Assembly (NCBI GenBank): GCA_018398815.1 | Contig: CM031595.1 | Coordinates: 140,080,304-140,144,303 of the forward strand | Source: Conus ventricosus | Taxonomy: Eukaryota > Mollusca > Gastropoda > Neogastropoda > Conidae | Length of the DNA: 64,000 nt | Reading direction: 5' to 3' | Part shown: positions 1 to 39,620 of the stretch, one piece after another | Position numbering within the stretch: position 1 is the stretch's first letter | Layout: the number at the start of each line of letters is the position of its first letter | The notes under the pieces: model-generated | What the model was told of the DNA's origin: nothing | What the model saw: only the letters and a program-made list of their open reading frames with translations | Databases searched by the model: none | Translations under genes and position numbers: made by a program

Positions 1-66
1 ATAGAATGCTGTCAATTCATTGCAAACAGTGGGAGCCAAATGCATACATCCATTAACTGGTTCACC

Positions 67-100
67 TACTCTCTCTCTCTCTCACTGTCTGTCTGTCTTG

Positions 101-180
<80 letters not shown>

Positions 181-198
181 TCTCTCTCTCTCTCTCTG
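67..198 (+). repeat. (TC)n microsatellite
   Basis: About 130 bases of near-perfect CT/TC dinucleotides, interrupted at 93-112 by GTCTGTCTTG-like and GTGTGTG sequence. Reading frames through it (LSLSLS / EREREREr) are not genes. Confidence 0.95.
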
Positions 199-519
199 TT
201 GTATAAATCATGGACAGACAGCGGAGGAAAGAGCAGATCTCAAAGTATAAAAATGTGCCTCTGATCATAGTGTTGTATTTCAGCCAAAGCATTTTGCAGC
301 ATGTTTCCATCTGTTTTTCTCACTACCTGTATGTTAACAAGCTGTCTTGTTTGTTAGATCACATCTCCTTTTTCCCCTCTGCTTCTGGTAAGCACTGCAG
401 ATGACTATCTATAGGGAAGGCGCCTGGTTTATTTCAACTTTTTTTCTTCATTTCTTTTTTTTTCGTGTTTTTAATAACATTGATATGCAATGGATCTGTG
501 TCTGTAAATGATCAAATAT

Positions 520-1120
520 GATAAAGAAAAATAATTTTACTTCTAAAAGTAGTGAAATTTGCGATATACTTACCAGTTCAAACAGATGCCTTATTCCCAC
601 TTGTCATGGAACAATACAGTATCATCAGAATAAACAACTTAAAAAAAACAAAACTGGGAGAGCAGGGAGATAATTTCACCTCAATCCCCAGGTAGGCCAG
701 CTAAAGTGATCACCCTTAGTGAATTCACAATATTGCGCCATATTAGAACCTGAAAAGTTTTCACACCTTTTCCTGACTAAGCGGGAAGGTGGGAGGGTTT
801 TCCCAGTGTTTGGATTGGTAGATATATTGTTTAAAACTACTTTTAGCAGTAAAATATTCCTTTTTCTTGCACTTACCTGTCCAAACAAATGCCTGAATGT
901 CAACAAGGACATTGGGAGCATGCTCACCTGAGACTTTGCAGCCTTCTTTTTATATTTCACACGAGAGTGTCACTGTACACTATAGTACAGTTCCCGAGCC
1001 AATAGTCAGGCACCAGAGGCTCAAGCCATGAAACAGGTCTCCCTCAATAATCTGAAGGCAAAATCCATTGTCCCTGCGCTCTCTCTAAGGATCAGATATG
1101 TCAACCGCAAGCAAAATCAA
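520..1120 (+). repeat. Dimeric dispersed repeat, copy 1
   Basis: Shares order and sequence with 19655-20190: TTACTTCTAAA.GTAG, then (C)TTA(C/T)C.GTTCAAACA.ATGC, GGGAGAGCAGGGAG.TAAT, GGTGGGAGGGTTTTCC..GTGTTTGG and AGCATGCTCACCTGA. The 'acttac..gt.caaacaaatgcc' segment occurs twice within the copy (near 568-595 and 875-895), so the unit looks like an internal dimer. No coding capacity is evident. The boundaries are approximate. Confidence 0.7.
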
Positions 1121-1379
1121 CAAAAGATGAAACTAGCAGGATCAGGGAAAGGAGAAGGCCTATTGAGAGAGTACTGATTGTGCCACTTGTAAAAATTCAG
1201 GCACAACAAATCTCAGAAGAAAAAACCTTTCACACATAAACCAAGTAATAAGACCCAAGACAGAGATACACAGTAAAAAAAAAAAATCAAGGATTGGCAA
1301 GGTACTTGTGACATGAGGAGAGAATACAACAGGCTGTCATTATAGTGTCAAATAGCATGTTTGGAAACCAACTTTGATG

Positions 1380-1443
1380 ATTCTTTGGCTTCTCAACAGG
1401 GAATTTTTTTGTTAAAAAATTCCCTGTTGAGAAGCCAAAGAAT
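1380..1443. repeat. Perfect 30-bp inverted repeat with 4-nt loop
   Basis: Left arm 1380-1409 begins attctttggc and ends gaatttttt; the right arm at 1414-1443 is its exact reverse complement; the loop is TGTT. A transcript would fold into a 30-bp hairpin. It could be a minute fold-back element, a hairpin RNA precursor or a template-switch scar. Confidence 0.9.
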
Positions 1444-1995
1444 GTGAAGCTTCACCCTCCAAGGGTAAAACCAACTTAAACAATCGTTTGTTGGGATCTG
1501 TAACAAATAAAAGCAAACACTGGAGAATCAAAGAGCTGAAAGAGACATGTTCCTCACCAAGGAAAAGGAGAACACTGAGCTAGTTCTGATAGTGGTGCAA
1601 TGTTGTGAACTCCTAGGACAGTATCTCTGACTGGCCTATCTGGCATCGAGGCAAAGTTAGCTCCCTGCTCTCCCGATTTTGTTTTTGGAAGGGATCCTGA
1701 TGATATGATGTCTTTCCATGCTAAATGGGATATGGCATTTGTGGGCAGGCAAGTATGAAAAAACAGAATGTGTAAATAATGTGTGTTTATGTGTATGCGT
1801 ATATGCCTTTGATTTTGCACAGAGGATGGATGGGTGGAATGCTCACAAATTACAGGATATATCCTGATAGATTTTTGTTTTTTTTGTATACTTTTTGTAC
1901 AAACGAGCATCAAGATTGGTGAAAGTAGCATAAATGGTTTGATCAGATGGTTTGAGTTTAAGAGTATAGTGAAAGTTAAAATGACTTTCTATTCA

Positions 1996-2052
1996 CACAC
2001 ACTCACACACACTTTTCACGCACGCATGCACACACGCACATCGCACGCACCA

Positions 2053-2106
<54 letters not shown>
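1996..2106 (+). repeat. (CA)n / (CGCA)n microsatellite
   Basis: A run of CACA with an internal CGCA/CGCACG block around 2018-2070, ending in a pure (CA)n tract. Confidence 0.95.
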
Positions 2107-2111
<5 letters not shown>

Positions 2112-2320
2112 AGCCAATCTAAGCAGACCCAGATTGAATTATGAATGCATGCTGACTTTGTACATTGTATTATTCTCAATATGATTACAACCCTCTAGAT
2201 CTGTTATTATGTCACCCAGCACAGACCCAGTGGAAATTGCACAGAATCTTTAAAAATCAAAATGTGTGTTTACAAGCCACCCACACTCAACTTTCAAATT
2301 AGCTTGACTCATCTCACATG

Positions 2321-2321
<1 letters not shown>

Positions 2322-2380
<59 letters not shown>

Positions 2381-2387
2381 TCTCTCT
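2322..2387 (+). repeat. (CT)n microsatellite
   Basis: About 60 bases of near-perfect CT dinucleotides. Confidence 0.95.
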
Positions 2388-3012
2388 GCCAACCTTGTAC
2401 TTTTAGCCTGTTGTCTTGAGAATGAAAACTAGTGGTAAAATAGCCTGTGTGTTATTTATTTCCTTTTTTTTTCTTTATGGATTATTGTGTGAACTGTCTT
2501 GAATTAAGATGCCTTGTGGTGGTAAAATAGTAGCACAACGAGACACTCTCACTTGGGAGATTGCTTGGCTGGATCATATGGAGAGAGAATCTTTTAGACA
2601 ATTCACTGGAAAAGGATAATGGCTCCTTTCTAGGCTCATGTTGATCTAGAGCAAAAGGTTTTAGCAATAGCAGATCTTAATTATATATACTAACCATGAT
2701 TGAAGTGTCCATTGGAAGACCAGAAGAGAGGTGTTTCCTAAATCATGGTAAAGAAAGAAACTGATTTTTGTAGACATTCGAATGAAAATGACGAGTCCTT
2801 AAATGAACCTAAGCCACTGGAAGCGTTGAGAGACAGTGAGATAGCTCCTTTATATTTTCTTATACATTGTTGTTGTTAATGCTGAGTAGAATTTGAAGGT
2901 ATTCATTTGGTCAGGTAAACATGAAAAACATGAAAAAAATCTGTCTTTGATACTTACAATGAAGTTTTCAAGTTGTCTTTTTCATCCCCCTTTTTTATCC
3001 TGCCTGTACCTT

Positions 3013-3037
3013 CCCCCCCCCCCCCCCCCCCCCCCCC
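3013..3037 (+). repeat. Poly-C run
   Basis: Twenty-five consecutive C. Similar long G/C homopolymers occur at 10544-10569, 25619-25637 and 56660-56680. Confidence 0.95.
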
Positions 3038-5371
3038 TCCTCTCACTCTCCTTATAAAAACTAACTTCTTTTCTTAAAAAAAAAAAAAATAAACATGGTG
3101 CAGGATTAATGTTGGTTTTGTTCTGTTTATGGTTTTATGGATGCAGTTTAAATTAGAACAGGAAAATATATTTAATCTTGGTGTTAAATGTTGCTTGATG
3201 GTATGTGTGTGTGCGTGTGTTCTGTCTGTCTGTCTGTGTCTGTGTGTGAGAAAGAGAGAGACAGTTTGCTTGTCTGTCTGCCAGTTTGTTGGTTTGTCTC
3301 AGTGTGGTTAATGTAAGGTATTTGATGCATGTTGCGATATGATTTCTGTTTACTGCTTGAGCATCTAACACTTACACAGTTCAATATCAAATTTTTCAGT
3401 TATACAACCATAAGCAATATTCAAATTTTTGGTTTTTATTACTAACAATATTTTCATCATTATTATACAAGTTACTTATACAGTGGGATAGATGCATTTT
3501 GCTTGGTTTTGTGGGTATACATATTATTACAGAGTTTGAACTGTTTTACATTACCAGTGTGTGTGTGTGTGTGTATGTATATATGTATCTGTGGGTCTGT
3601 TTGTGTGTGGTCTGTGTATGTGTATCTCTTGGTGTTTCCCTGTGTATGTGATTTATCAGAAAGAAGCAATATAGTAGAAAGGAGACAGTGAAAATTATAT
3701 TGGTCTTCCAGAATCAACAAATAAAATGTAGAAGAGACTGTACTGAATATTTTCAATGTGCAAGCAGGATGTGAATTAAAACACTGGTACATCAGTGCCC
3801 TACATAGAACTGGATGTATAAATAGAAAAGGAAAGAGCATTAATGATGCCACCATAGTGGCCATCCCTCATCATGACCTGTTCTTGAAAAGTTCACCACG
3901 GTAAAGCAAATGAAATATGATGGGATCTAAATTTTGAAGCAGACAGCTACATATCTGAAGTTGTTAATCAGTGATAATCTCTCCTCTCTCAGGAGGTTTG
4001 ACAATGTGGATCTCCAGTTTGGGGTCTACAGCAGAATGCATGTTAGGGTTTCATTGGAAGTCATTGATTAATTATTTCCATCGAGTCAGACAGTGCTAAC
4101 AAATGTGTTTGTGGATTACAATTGGTATTCCTCAATGTGCGTGGACTTAGATGAAAATATTTAGAATTCGTTGACTGTTAGCATTCTTCTCTTTGTTGAA
4201 GCAAAATTGATGGCTCATTGAAGGTATATTCAACAAAATATGAGGGTTGACTGCCAGAACCCAATATCTCATATACATATATAGAAGAGAGGGGTAAATA
4301 GAAGAGAGGGAAATTATGTCTCTGTTTATTGTCATAAGCATTTGTCATATCAACATTCTGGAAGTTTCAGTTGTTGTTAAGCAATTCTATTCTGATAATG
4401 TGCATGTGTTTCCTAGTGGAGAATAAGACATCAGGCTGGTTTCTACAGAAAAAAAAATCATGGGTTTGATGTAGGTTTATTAATCCGTACAGTCTAAGCT
4501 CATCCAGAATGGTTTGTTTATGTTAGTATTGATTTGTTTGATGAATTAAGAACTTGTCGGTGCCAAAAAAAGGTTGGTTGTGGATTGCTGGTGAAGGGCT
4601 GTGGCAGGACAGGCCAGGCTGTGGTTGTAGGGGGCTGTAATGAGCACCATGGGTGAGTTGCCACTGATGTGGCACAGAAGATGATACAGGGGAGAAATCA
4701 TGATAATGAACAATTTCCATTGAAATATCAGTGCATGTTCAGCATTGTTTCAGTTTATGAATACTATACTCATTTGGGAACAATAGAAGAAACATAAGAG
4801 TGCAGAATTTGTGTGTACTGTGGTGTTATGACTTCCCCTTTGAATGACCCCCCGAAGGTCATAGCCCTCTCAGCAAGCATGAGAGCAAACCTCATGCCTT
4901 GAAAATTTGAATTTGTGTGTTCTCATTTGGTTTGTAAATCTTTCAGTGTCAGAGATAACACAGTGCAGTGCAAGGGAGGGGGGACAATTTCTTTAAAGAT
5001 GCTTTCAGGTTGAACAAAAAACATGATTTTTAGCATCAAGCATAAGACAAATGTTCCTCAGTCACATAGTTAAATTCCGATCTTTTACTCTTTCTCATAT
5101 AGATCTGCTGTCTTATATCAACTTTTTAACCTATTGTGCTTTCATTCACAGAAGATCAAGCAAGTTCTGTAACTCTCACATATTACAATTTTTCTGAGGG
5201 ACTATGTTCCACTAAATATTGTTGCTAAGTGCCAGTGGTATATACACTATCAGTAGTTGCATCACCAGTTTTTGAAGTTGAAAATAGTTTGTCATAAGAA
5301 TGAGTAGACGGTGACATTTGACTTATTTATTCATTTGCTTTTTAACATTTTGTGGTTGTGATTGTTGACAG

Positions 5372-34041
<28,670 letters not shown>

Positions 34042-35626
34042 TGGTGCAGGTCAGGAGTGGTGAGGAGAAAACGTGACTGTCAGTCCTTTCATAGGTCACT
34101 ATGGAAGTGATCTTATGAGTTAACAAATTACTGCAAGCCTGTGGTCAGTGTAGTGTTGTTTGCCACAGCACAGCAGGCATTTGTCAAAAGACTCTAGAGT
34201 GACGGGCCATGGAAAAACAGGCACTGGACTGTCAAATCCTTGTTCCATGTGAAGCTGTCAGAACTGTTGTCACTAAGGCTGAATGACTCGTCAAAAGGCA
34301 GTCATCGCCATGTCTGAAGTTCTGAAGTCTTCACCCAGGTCCTTGAACTTTTTAGATTTGTTTGCACCTTGGATGGGTATGTTCTTTTCTTCAAGAACTG
34401 TGTTGTTGAATCTTCGAAGTTGGTATTCAGCTACTACTTGAAGCATGAGCATGTGGTGACAGCAACTGAATGTGATGCCAGTGTGATAGCAAGTGAATGT
34501 ACCACTAGTGTGACAATAAGTGAATATCCAATGGGCAAAACTTGCAGTGAACTGTTTTAGTGCTCATTGTTTGGAGAAAGAAAAGAAGTCTTGACCACGC
34601 AGTACGTTTGAACTCCTTGCATGACATCATTGTGTTGTGATATCATTTTGTGGTGGTAGCATTTAACTGTTATGATTTTTGATTCGTTGTTTGTTTTGTG
34701 CCAGCGTTAACGGGGATGTTCTGATCATGTTTTGCTGATTGTGCATAAGCAGTTCATTAAAATCATGCACACTCACAGATGATTTATGATTATCAGTATG
34801 TTAGCACAAACAGTTTTTAATTATCATGTGTTGATAGCATAGCAGCATGAACAGTGATTATCATTTGTTGACAGCTTAGCATGAATTTGTGTATAATAGC
34901 CAGTGCAGGCAGCATGCTGCTTTGGTATGGTACAGAAAAAAAAATACAACAGTTGTTTATGTACTGTGTGCATTTCTTCATGCTTTTGAGTTTTGCTCAA
35001 TACCGCCATGGTAATATGCTGATATATAAGTAAAAATATTTATATTTCCACCATAATGATTATTTGTTAGTGGGCTTATTCTACATGAAATATTTATGGG
35101 TGAGAGATGACCAGGTACAAAATTAATTTTACTGTTTGTGCAACAGTGAACTTTAGTGAGCATTCACATCTTGGTTGCTGTCTTTCTCTGGTTGCACCCA
35201 CACAAGCTCTTCATTGTAAGACACTACCATTATCTGGTTCAGAATGTTGATATGTATGTGCTAGCACTATTGTCAAGGGGCAACATCACATGAAAAAAAC
35301 AAGTACAGACCTTGAAAACCATAAAGATAATGTATATCTTCATGGTCATAGGTAAGAAAATTTAACATGACACACCTGTATTTCAAATATACCTTTGCGC
35401 GAAAGGCTTCTTAGATAGAAAAATGCGAAGGAGAAAATCTTCACCTTGCACTGTAAGCACTGTTTATAGCTTGTCAGAATATTTTTCCCATTCTCTCCCT
35501 TTTTTTTCCTTCAGGGTTCATTCCTAAAGGTATCTTAGGTTGTGGCTTGCTTTTGAATGTTGAGAAACGAGATCTCAGTGAGACCCAGCAGCATTGATTC
35601 ATTTGTGTCAGACTATAAACAGGTAC

Positions 35627-35632
35627 AATAAA
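35627..35632 (+). terminator. Candidate polyadenylation signal for NBEAL
   Basis: AATAAA in 'ggtacaataaacttttaac', 1.6 kb after the stop. Other candidates on the same strand are 37852-37857 and 41083-41088. The last is followed by a GT-rich stretch (ttttttgggtgtcgcc, tttgtggtgg) typical of downstream elements. I cannot decide between them from sequence alone. Confidence 0.35.
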
Positions 35633-35734
35633 CTTTTAACCTAACATGAGGCATGGACTCTTGAACTTGAGGCTGATGTCCCTCTGGAGATGCTGGAGCT
35701 CGTGCACTACAAATGGTGTCCCTGCTTTCTGGAA

Positions 35735-35812
35735 GTTGTATTTGTAAGTGCCTAGGGCTTATGATGTAAGATTAAGCGCCATAAATGATCATTATTATTA
35801 TTGTTATTATAA
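35735..35812 (+). mobile_element. 3' tail of a CR1/L2-like non-LTR retrotransposon or dependent SINE
   Basis: 'taagattaagcgccataaatgatc' followed by an (ATT)n-type tract resembles the 3' end of the retroelement at 55.3-55.4 kb ('gcgcattgag...gcgctatataagtattatac' then (ATT)n). Only the tail is recognisable. Confidence 0.5.
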
Positions 35813-36369
35813 GTTCTGTGTAAGGAACAACCTCTTTTCTGTTGGTCTTTTTGACTCTGACCTTTTTCTTCTTTTTTTTTTCTGTTTTCTGTTTTTATTC
35901 TTTCTTTTTTTTCTTCATCTGCGGCCAGTTCTCCTGTCTTTACTCCAGAAAGTCTTCTACACTTTTTATTCCCTGGTCTCATAACTTATCTTTTTTTGTT
36001 GGAGTCTGGTGACTTGGTAGTGAGCATGTTCGCTCTTTATACATTGTCCGGAGTGGACACTAGCCGTCCATATTGTTGTATGTGTCTGCCCATATGGCTT
36101 TCTTGTAATTTTGTTGGTTGCATTAAAATGTTTTTCTTTTTTTTTTTCAATCTTTGATTTTTGTTTTTTAAATCAGAGGATGACAAATGAAACAAAATGC
36201 CTGGTGTTTCCATACAGCCTAGCTTCTTCAGCCTTAAATATGTCAATATCCAGCTGCTTTGTTTTTATTGGATGTAAATATGACAGCATTGTTTTTGCTG
36301 TTGGTTCATTTTTCAGGATTTATGGGGGGTTTTCTGACCTGGTTGATCTTCATTAAAGCAAGGTCTTAA

Positions 36370-36720
36370 ATTCTGTGTCCCTCTATGCCCTACTCTTGTG
36401 GTGACCTCAGTCCTGATGTCATCTCCATGTCCATGCCTGTGATAAGTTCATATGTCAGTCATTGACAACAGCAAGCGCATTGAATTGTCATTGAATTGAT
36501 GTGGTGGTGCTTTTCAGAGCGGGATGCTCAATCACACTGGCAAAGCAATTATTGTCAGTATTGGGCTTAGAAGATAGCGTCCTGGGGTATGTTGGGTCAG
36601 AACAGGTACCTCTGAACACTACTGATGATATTTGGCAGCAGTGCAGTGTCTCCTCTGGTGGGCTGTCTCATGATGACCCTGATATTGATTGTTCCCTGTG
36701 TACTGGAACTATGACAGGAT
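36370..36720 (+). repeat. Dispersed repeat family B, copy 2
   Basis: Contains cctcagtcctgatgtcatctccatgtccatgcctgtgataagtt, gtggtggtgctt, ggtatgttgggtcagaacagg, and gcagcagtgcagtgtctcct..tgg.gg.ctgtctcatgatgacc in the same order as the other copies (motifs abridged). Confidence 0.65.
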
Positions 36721-36879
36721 AACCCGTGTGTGTGGTTATGTAAGAAACAGTCGGAATGAGCAACATGGGAATAATGGCAGTTAGGAAGGAGGACAGGGGA
36801 ATGGGCACAGAATGTAAGATAGCATTACAGTGACTGTGACCTGTTTATGATTGTCATAGGAACAGTGTAGCCCACTCCT

Positions 36880-37180
36880 GATCGACTTGAACTGGTAACT
36901 CTCCCACAGTAAACAAACTTTTTATTGCCTATATCAACTGCTGGTGGCTGAAAGTCAGATCATGTCCAGTTGCCACTGACTGGGTCAGCAGCACACATTC
37001 TCTGGTTGTTCAGAAGATGATTTGACTGAAAGCCAGATCATGTCTTAATAGTAACTTTTCTCTGTCATTCTCCCAAGGTAATTGAAAGCCAGATCATGGT
37101 TGATTTGATCAGCAGTATTTTGTTCCATTCTTGTTCAAAGGTAATTGGAAACTAAGTCACTGTATTCATCAACCATATTG
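36880..37180 (+). repeat. Degenerate repeat with 'tgaaagccagatcatg' units
   Basis: The phrase 'ctgaaagccagatcatg' or a close variant recurs near 36950, 37028, 37082 and 37146, separated by 55-80 bases. It is an old, degenerate tandem array. Confidence 0.5.
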
Positions 37181-37189
37181 TTGGTCATG

Positions 37190-37520
37190 AACAAAAAGTA
37201 TAAAATTCTCTGCCACTTCATGCCCTGCTCTTATGACAAGTTCTGATTTCCCATCCATATCCATTCCTGTAGGGAGTTTGTGTCAAAGTATTCACTGTCA
37301 GCATGTCCATGGGGACTGTCCTTAGGTGCAAGTGGAAGTGGTCTTATCAGGGGGAGGTTCAGTCACACGGTCTGTGTGACTAAGCAGTTACATTATCCAT
37401 AGGAAGCTGATAGATATTGTCCTGCGCATTGTTCAGAACAAGCTCCACTGAACACCATCAGAGTGACTGCACCAGTGCAGGCTCTCCCCTTGGATTACCT
37501 CATGACTGTCTGATACTGGG
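37190..37520 (+). repeat. Dispersed repeat family B, copy 3
   Basis: Contains catgccctgctcttatgac, ccatccatatccattcctgtag, gtggaagtggtctta, ggtctgtgtgactaagc, gttcagaacaagctccactgaacacc and cctcatgactgtctgata, the same order as the other copies. Confidence 0.65.
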
Positions 37521-39359
37521 GCTGTATACACATGGCCTGACGTCACACAGCACGGCATGGTATAACATTGCATGGTACAACGTGCTCACTGTGTTCTGTT
37601 ATGATGTTTTTCTGGCATACACCAACAGTTAAGCTCCTATGTGGAAAAGAAATGCTGCCTGGTAGCGGCCCAGAATGGCCCACTTCAGAAGCAGGGCATC
37701 GAAACAGCTTGGAATGGCTCAGCATGGCCTAGGTAATGCTAGCGCTGGCCCGGCTCGAGTAACAAGTGGTATTGTTAACTGCCCTACTAACAGTCCATAC
37801 TATCGCTGGTACTAGGACTGTGACAGAATGACCCTGGGAATGTGACATGGAAATAAATGTCTTTTAGAAGACATGTACCCCATCCCTTCTGCTGCAGATC
37901 TGTTCACTGTAAGACCCCAACTTCATTGATTTATCTTGTATGTTATATATTTGTGTGTAACAAACTCCAATCATGACGATTTCATCATCTTCATGCACAA
38001 GTACAGTGACACACACCATGCCTGTGGTAGGAAGGAGGATGGGTCTAGACACATGAAATGCAGCTGAAACAGAAGTGTGTGACAATGGGAAGAAAGTGAA
38101 ATGATAGCTGCCCTTTAAAACATTGAATCTAGATCTCTTAATTTCCATTAAAAAAGAAATGTTGTTGCATAAAAGAAATTCCATTTCACAGTAAATACCA
38201 TATTCAGTTCCTTTCAGCTTGTCATATGCTGTTGTTTTGTATGTAAGTTTAGCACATGATTGAATAATTTGATGGATCATTAAGTGTGGTTCAAGGTGTG
38301 TACTCCAGAATCCATATAACAGATCACTTTTTGATCATTGTATTACAATATGACTTTGCTTTTGTTTAGGATGTAATAATCATTGTAGTTAATAGATAGA
38401 TTTTTCTGTGATTTTGGTGTTTGCATATGTGTTCTCTGGTTTTTGCCCTCTTCATTTTATCAAGATAACATTTAGATTTGCTCAGCTTGATATTGCGTCC
38501 ATTTGAAATGTGATATGCTATGCGGGGTCTTCAGACAAACAAGTTTGAAACTTTTGTTAAAAACACCACCACCACTTTGATTGAAGTCTGCTGGGTTGTG
38601 GTTCATTGGGTAGCTGTCGTCTGTCTTTACATGAAGGAACAGTGCTTAAATGTTGGGGATAATCGCACATCATGCTGGGTCTGTTTTGGTGAAACCAGTA
38701 TGACTATGCTAGGCTGCTGCACCAAAAAGACACAATACGTCTTGATTTTCACTTGTGATTTAAGCGTATTTCTTATTAAATGTGAACTGCCTAGAAAAGG
38801 AATTAACCATCTTGGATGTTCTGAATTTTCTGTGTTTAGAAAAGACGTTTTGTTTTTTTTCACCAGATTTTGTCATAAACATGAATTTGATTCTGGGCCT
38901 AAGCCATACCTCAGTTTACATCTAATGGTGTTTTTTTGTGTGTTTGCATGTGCGTGTGTGTGGGTCTTTTTTTTGTGCATGCGTACATGTGTGCGTGCAT
39001 GTTGCTCAATACAGCAATAAGTTGACATTTGTCTCCCTGTTACAAATACTGATCATTTTCAAAGGAGAAGCCATTTTCTTTGAGGCATCATGAACTATAT
39101 CACTTGTTTTGTTAATTGTGTTCACTCGTTTTGTTAATTGTGTTTTGTGTATCAGTTGCCTTGATTTGGCATGTTGATTCCATTTGATTATCAGTTGCAT
39201 TGGTACAGAACAAGTTAACAGCAGGCTGCTTTCTTCTTCCGTGAACTGGCAGATAGAAGTCAACTTTGTGCTGTTGCGAGAACTCCGATGTGAAGAAAGA
39301 TAATCATGTAACGAGAGTGCCTGCTACTGAATGAATTGTTGCAACAGTACATATACGAG

Positions 39360-39620
39360 TACATGTGTGTGTGATAGGAGTGTGTGTGTGTTTCAATCCA
39401 ACATCATTAGGAAATGCCTGTGTGACTGAACCAGTCATCGGTACATGAGTGTGTGTTACCTGCATGTGTTGTTTGTGTGTGTGTACGTGCACTTGTGTGT
39501 TGCCTGTATGTGTGTGTGTAATTAATCCATCATCTTTACAAAGCGGCACAAGTGTGTGTATTACTGAATCCGTCATTTGTGCACAGAGTCTGTCTTGTTT
39601 GTAATGTGTTTGCGTGTATG
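39360..39620 (+). repeat. Degenerate GT-rich tandem repeat
   Basis: Alternating GTGTGTGT tracts and 'a.tgaatcc.tcatctt.aca' segments recur four times at roughly 60-70-base spacing. No coding sequence. Confidence 0.5.

Larger units (their letters stand above)
1..5371. other. Upstream region, presumed NBEAL intron(s); repeats only
   Basis: No exon could be supported here. The stretch holds a (TC)n tract, one copy of the dimeric dispersed repeat, a perfect 30-bp hairpin, (CA)n/(CGCA)n and (CT)n tracts and a poly-C run, each listed separately. From about 3.1 to 5.37 kb I see only AT-rich sequence with weak GT-rich tracts. Because exon 5372-5478 needs an upstream exon, this region is probably intronic. 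Confidence 0.6.

Noticed and set aside
3993..4045. Possible small NBEAL exon reading RFDNVDLQFGVYSRMH after a good acceptor (ctcctctctcag)
   Set aside because: It ends in phase 0 whereas exon 5372-5478 needs an incoming phase of 1, and I see no matching NBEAL segment. It could still be real if another exon intervenes.
38520..39020. 166-residue open frame downstream of NBEAL
   Set aside because: Cys/Phe/Val-rich translation typical of T-rich non-coding DNA, with a GT tract at its end. No supporting homology.
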